From assembly GCA_018830585.1 (NCBI GenBank), contig JAHJSD010000071.1:1-6663 (forward strand): a stretch of DNA of 6,663 nt, given 5' to 3'. This DNA is from Patescibacteria group bacterium (GTDB lineage Bacteria > Patescibacteriota > Microgenomatia > UBA12405 > JAHJSD01). Shown piece by piece: positions 4,588-6,663 of the stretch. The notes below the pieces were generated by a model that had not been told where the DNA came from, did no database searches, and worked only from the letters and a program-made list of their open reading frames with translations. The translations under genes and the position numbers were made by a program. Position 1 is the first letter of the stretch. Each line of letters opens with the position of its first letter.

Positions 4588-4631
4588 CAAACCACTTCGG
4601 AAATGGACAAATAATGGACAAAATGGACAAA
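4549..4631. repeat. 63-bp direct repeat copy 3 with three AATGGACAAA units
   Basis: 4549-4611 is identical to 1661-1723. AATGGACAAA units lie at 4602-4611, 4613-4622 and 4622-4631. This block abuts the broken end of the hsdM fragment. Confidence 0.85.
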
Positions 4632-4632
4632 C

Positions 4633-4777
4633 TTGCTATATATGCATGACGCAAAAACACCAAGCCCATGACAGGCATAAAATATTGGTTACTGGCGTAA
4701 TTGGAATTTGCGCGGAGCGTATCTGCCGCACCCCAAAGTCTTTTCTCTATTGCTTCAATGTTTTCTAGTTGTGGCAT
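4633..4777 (-). pseudogene. hsdM: Type I restriction-modification methylase HsdM, N-terminal fragment
   Basis: The first 46 residues match the N-terminal helical domain of type I HsdM subunits, which methylate adenine in the HsdRMS complex. IEKRLWGAADTLRANSNY (residues 10-27) followed by PVMGLVFLRHAY (residues 35-46) is the characteristic block, usually ending in a GLIFLR-like motif. After HAY the reading runs into the 4549-4631 repeat and encodes unrelated residues, ending at 4520. The SAM-binding and catalytic NPPY regions are absent, so no methylase can be made. A full HsdM has roughly 500 residues. It starts nine bases after radC, as the third gene of the operon. The missing part is not elsewhere in the window. 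Confidence 0.8.
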
Positions 4778-4786
4778 AGTTTTATT

Positions 4787-5464
4787 TTACTTAAAAAGCA
4801 ATCCTTTCTCTTTAAAACTGATATACCCATCGTTAGTAATGATAATATGGTCGAGCACTTCAATATCAAGAATAGTACCCGATTGGATCAATTTCTCAGT
4901 TAATTTGATATCTTCACCAGATACGTCTATGTTTTTTGACGGGTGATTATGCGCCAACATAATGGAAGATGCAAGGTTACGAATGGCTGGTTCAAATACT
5001 TCGCGTGGATGCACCAAGGTTTCGGTTAATGTACCTATGGATATCGTTTCTTTATGAATGAGTTGCTTTCGAGCGTTAAGGTACAGCACCATAAAATACT
5101 CTTTTTGTTTACCTCTCAAATCGACAAGTTGGGCTACAGTTGCTTTTACGCAGTCAAGAATAGGGAGAGAATCGTGAAATGAACCAACTGCTCGACTGCC
5201 GAGCTCCAAGGCGGCTTTGATAGTAATGGCCTTGGTATCTTCCAATCCTTTAATGCTGGTCAGTTCATCCTTCGTAGCAGTCAAAAGTTTTGACAGAGGA
5301 TATTTTTTCAAGGTTTCTTTTGCAATATCCAAAGCGCTCTTACCGGCCCGACCAACACGTATAAGAATTGCCATAAGCTCTGCATCAGTTAGATTTTCTG
5401 CTCCCTTCTCGGACAGTTTTTCTCTCGGCCTTTTGTGCTTAGGTAAATCTTTAATCTTTGTCAT
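4787..5464 (-). CDS. radC: RadC family JAB-domain protein, 225 aa
   Basis: A full-length RadC (UPF0758) protein. The N-terminal part holds the helix-hairpin-helix-like region (about residues 58-90, LTSIKGLEDTKAITIKAALEL). The C-terminal JAB/JAMM metal-binding domain shows E122 (KEYFMVLYLN), H172 and H174 in AHNHPSKN, and S182 and D185 in VSGED. All metal ligands expected for the motif are present. The loop after HNHPS is KNIDV instead of the common GDPTP. The molecular role of the family is unsettled despite its repair-gene name. Many copies lie in mobile or defence loci. Its ATG overlaps the nuclease TGA (ATGA, 5461-5464), and hsdM follows after nine bases, so it is the middle gene of one operon. 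Confidence 0.95.
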   Translation of the reverse strand: MTKIKDLPKHKRPREKLSEKGAENLTDAELMAILIRVGRAGKSALDIAKETLKKYPLSKLLTATKDELTSIKGLEDTKAITIKAALELGSRAVGSFHDSLPILDCVKATVAQLVDLRGKQKEYFMVLYLNARKQLIHKETISIGTLTETLVHPREVFEPAIRNLASSIMLAHNHPSKNIDVSGEDIKLTEKLIQSGTILDIEVLDHIIITNDGYISFKEKGLLFK

Positions 5465-6393
5465 GTTTTATATTTTTTTAACTCGAAGTGAATTTTATAA
5501 GTATAAAAATCAATGTTGGGCGCAACAGATAATGCCCTGTAGATTTTAATATCATCTTCAAAAGCGATAATTACCCCTTTTACTTTTTGATCTTTTTCTG
5601 CCAGCTCTTCTTTAACATAACCCATATACCGCTGAACTTGCCCAATAACCACATCACTCACTCTGCCTTTTTTAAGTTCAACAACTAATATTTCTTTCTT
5701 ATTTTTGCTTATAGCCAAAATGTCAATTGGGCCAGTGTCGCTCGGATATTGCTGGCCAACTAGTTCGCCGTCTTCTTCATAAATATTGTAGTGCTTACCA
5801 AGCTCTGTATGCTTCCAGTTTTGCACCAAAAAATCCTCAAGATGTTTTTCTAAAGCAAAAATACTCGGATCCTCGATGGTTTCGTCTGTAGAAATGATTG
5901 AAGCCGGATGACTACCGGATATAAGTGCCTCGATTTCATCAGCGTATTTGGAAATATTACTTACCGTGCCAATACTTCCGGCGGAGTTTCTTAAAGATTC
6001 ACTCATTTCATCACGAGAAATGGTCTTTGTATACCAACGGACACTTCGTCTGTGTGGAGACGTTGCACCCTTGTGGTATTCATAATCCCCCACGACTTCT
6101 CCAACAAAATAACTTCCTTTGCCGTCGGGGCACAGCACAATATCCCCTTGTTTTATTCCCTTAACAATTGTGTGAAGCATTCCACACGCAAGACCGGCTG
6201 AAATTTTTGTTTTATCTGGATATTTTTCTAAGTACAGAGGAATATATTTTTTGTTGAATTCCCGCCAATTGTCCGGCAGTTTATTTGTTAAATCCACGTC
6301 TTTAAAGCAGTTGGCACTGATATAGTTTCCTTGATGCGCTTCTTCAGCATAGATACTTTTACGGCCAAGCATTATTCGATAATAACTTTTCAT
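5461..6393 (-). CDS. NucS-type PD-(D/E)XK nuclease with N-terminal sensor-like domain, 310 aa
   Basis: The C-terminal third matches the NucS/DUF91 nuclease fold. E182 and E186 lie in the first helix (FALEKHLEDFL). GPIDILA places D224, VVELKKG gives E239 and K241, and GQVQRYMGYV gives Q252, so the PD-(D/E)XK core is intact. The N-terminal part (about 1-155) contains QGDIVLCPDGKGSYFVGEVV and RRSVRWYTK, then RDEMSESLRNSAGSIGTVS. I read it as a small beta-barrel reader domain of the type joined to restriction nucleases, which is inferred. It is unlike bacterial mismatch NucS in length and layout. It is first in the operon with radC and hsdM, which suggests restriction or defence. No strong ribosome site precedes the ATG (AAAAAGAAAAAC only). 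Confidence 0.88.
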   Translation of the reverse strand: MKSYYRIMLGRKSIYAEEAHQGNYISANCFKDVDLTNKLPDNWREFNKKYIPLYLEKYPDKTKISAGLACGMLHTIVKGIKQGDIVLCPDGKGSYFVGEVVGDYEYHKGATSPHRRSVRWYTKTISRDEMSESLRNSAGSIGTVSNISKYADEIEALISGSHPASIISTDETIEDPSIFALEKHLEDFLVQNWKHTELGKHYNIYEEDGELVGQQYPSDTGPIDILAISKNKKEILVVELKKGRVSDVVIGQVQRYMGYVKEELAEKDQKVKGVIIAFEDDIKIYRALSVAPNIDFYTYKIHFELKKYKT

Positions 6394-6423
6394 GTTTTTC
6401 TTTTTGAGCTTTTGTTAATTAAT

Positions 6424-6537
6424 TTAAAAATCCCCTCTTTCACCCCACACCCCAAAACCATCAGCCCAAAATTTAAGAATTCCGGCGGTGGGTTTGAGGG
6501 TGATTAATGATGGAGGTTGAACTGTGTTTTTTGCCAT
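6424..6537 (-). CDS. Possible tiny gene upstream of the nuclease, 37 aa
   Basis: Not recognised. The ATG at 6537 is preceded by GGAAACA, a fair ribosome site. It reads MAKNTVQPPSLITLKPTAG, then ILKFWADGFGVWGERGDF, and stops 30 bases before the nuclease ATG. It could be a leader peptide, a very small operon member, or chance. The aromatic, glycine-rich end is at least protein-like. The rest of 6538-6663 holds no gene that I can support. Confidence 0.3.
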   Translation of the reverse strand: MAKNTVQPPSLITLKPTAGILKFWADGFGVWGERGDF

Positions 6538-6648
6538 TGTTTCCAGCTTGATGACTGCTGAGACTATCTTACAGCATTTGAGGCTGATTTACACTCTGGG
6601 GAGGCTGACGTGAAGTAGGGGAAGAAAAGACGCTGCGATAGATCCTTC

Positions 6649-6663
6649 TCTCCCTACGGGAGA
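6649..6663. repeat. Palindrome TCTCCC-TAC-GGGAGA at window edge
   Basis: Six-base perfect arms surround a three-base loop. It lies at the right edge, so the element probably continues outside. It may be a hairpin of a REP-like repeat or a terminator stem; no T run is visible on the side that can be read. Confidence 0.4.

Noticed and set aside
4183..4631. Repeat cluster considered as a CRISPR array.
   Set aside because: Units are palindromic element ends of unequal length and spacing, without regular spacers or cas genes.
1..4632. Integron with attC sites.
   Set aside because: No tyrosine integrase or recognisable attC core sites; repeats are conserved in sequence, and genes lie in both orientations.
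4701..6164. Plus-strand frames at 4701-4946, 5217-5549 and 5925-6164.
   Set aside because: Each is antisense to a well-supported gene (hsdM/radC, radC, nuclease).

Overview
The window looks like bacterial accessory DNA. It is fairly AT-rich, carries many short overlapping genes with ATGA junctions, and is dense in repeats. RadC and a type I HsdM N-terminus point to a bacterium. The small genes and candidate leaderless promoters would fit a Patescibacteria/CPR-type genome, but that placement is only an inference.

Layout, left to right. 1-341: repeat modules and no confident gene. 342-1410 (minus): a tightly coupled chain of three small genes of unknown function. Two of them are readable in full only if a frameshift is allowed at an A-rich run. 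1487-1723: a composite repeat. 1688-1971: a mini-element holding only the C-terminal end of an IS481/rve-type transposase, followed by a promoter, a dyad and a strong intrinsic terminator (2008-2035). 2034-3033 (minus): an intact DUF3800 gene preceded by a small membrane protein gene that is also frameshifted, with an extended -10 promoter at 3110-3118. 3214-3400: a second copy of the composite repeat. 3418-3738 (plus): an unknown 106-aa gene with TATAAT placed for leaderless transcription. 3839-4111 (minus): an unknown Cys-containing 90-aa gene with the same promoter arrangement. 4183-4631: a mosaic of repeats, including palindromes of the form TGTCAA-N7/8-CACCCCGGGGGTG and 45-63 bp exact repeats. 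4633-6393 (minus): a defence-like operon of a NucS-type nuclease, RadC and HsdM. HsdM stops after about 46 residues, where the repeat mosaic begins. 6424-6537: a tiny ORF upstream of that operon.

Three themes stand out. First, related repeats separate almost every gene module. Several encode a conserved short peptide reading FFR(K/E)DTK in one frame, with synonymous changes. Second, three small minus-strand genes are interrupted at or beside homopolymer runs, and one of these is an exact -1 slippery heptamer. Third, a probable restriction operon has lost its methylase to mobile or repeat DNA. No CRISPR array, tRNA or rRNA was recognised.
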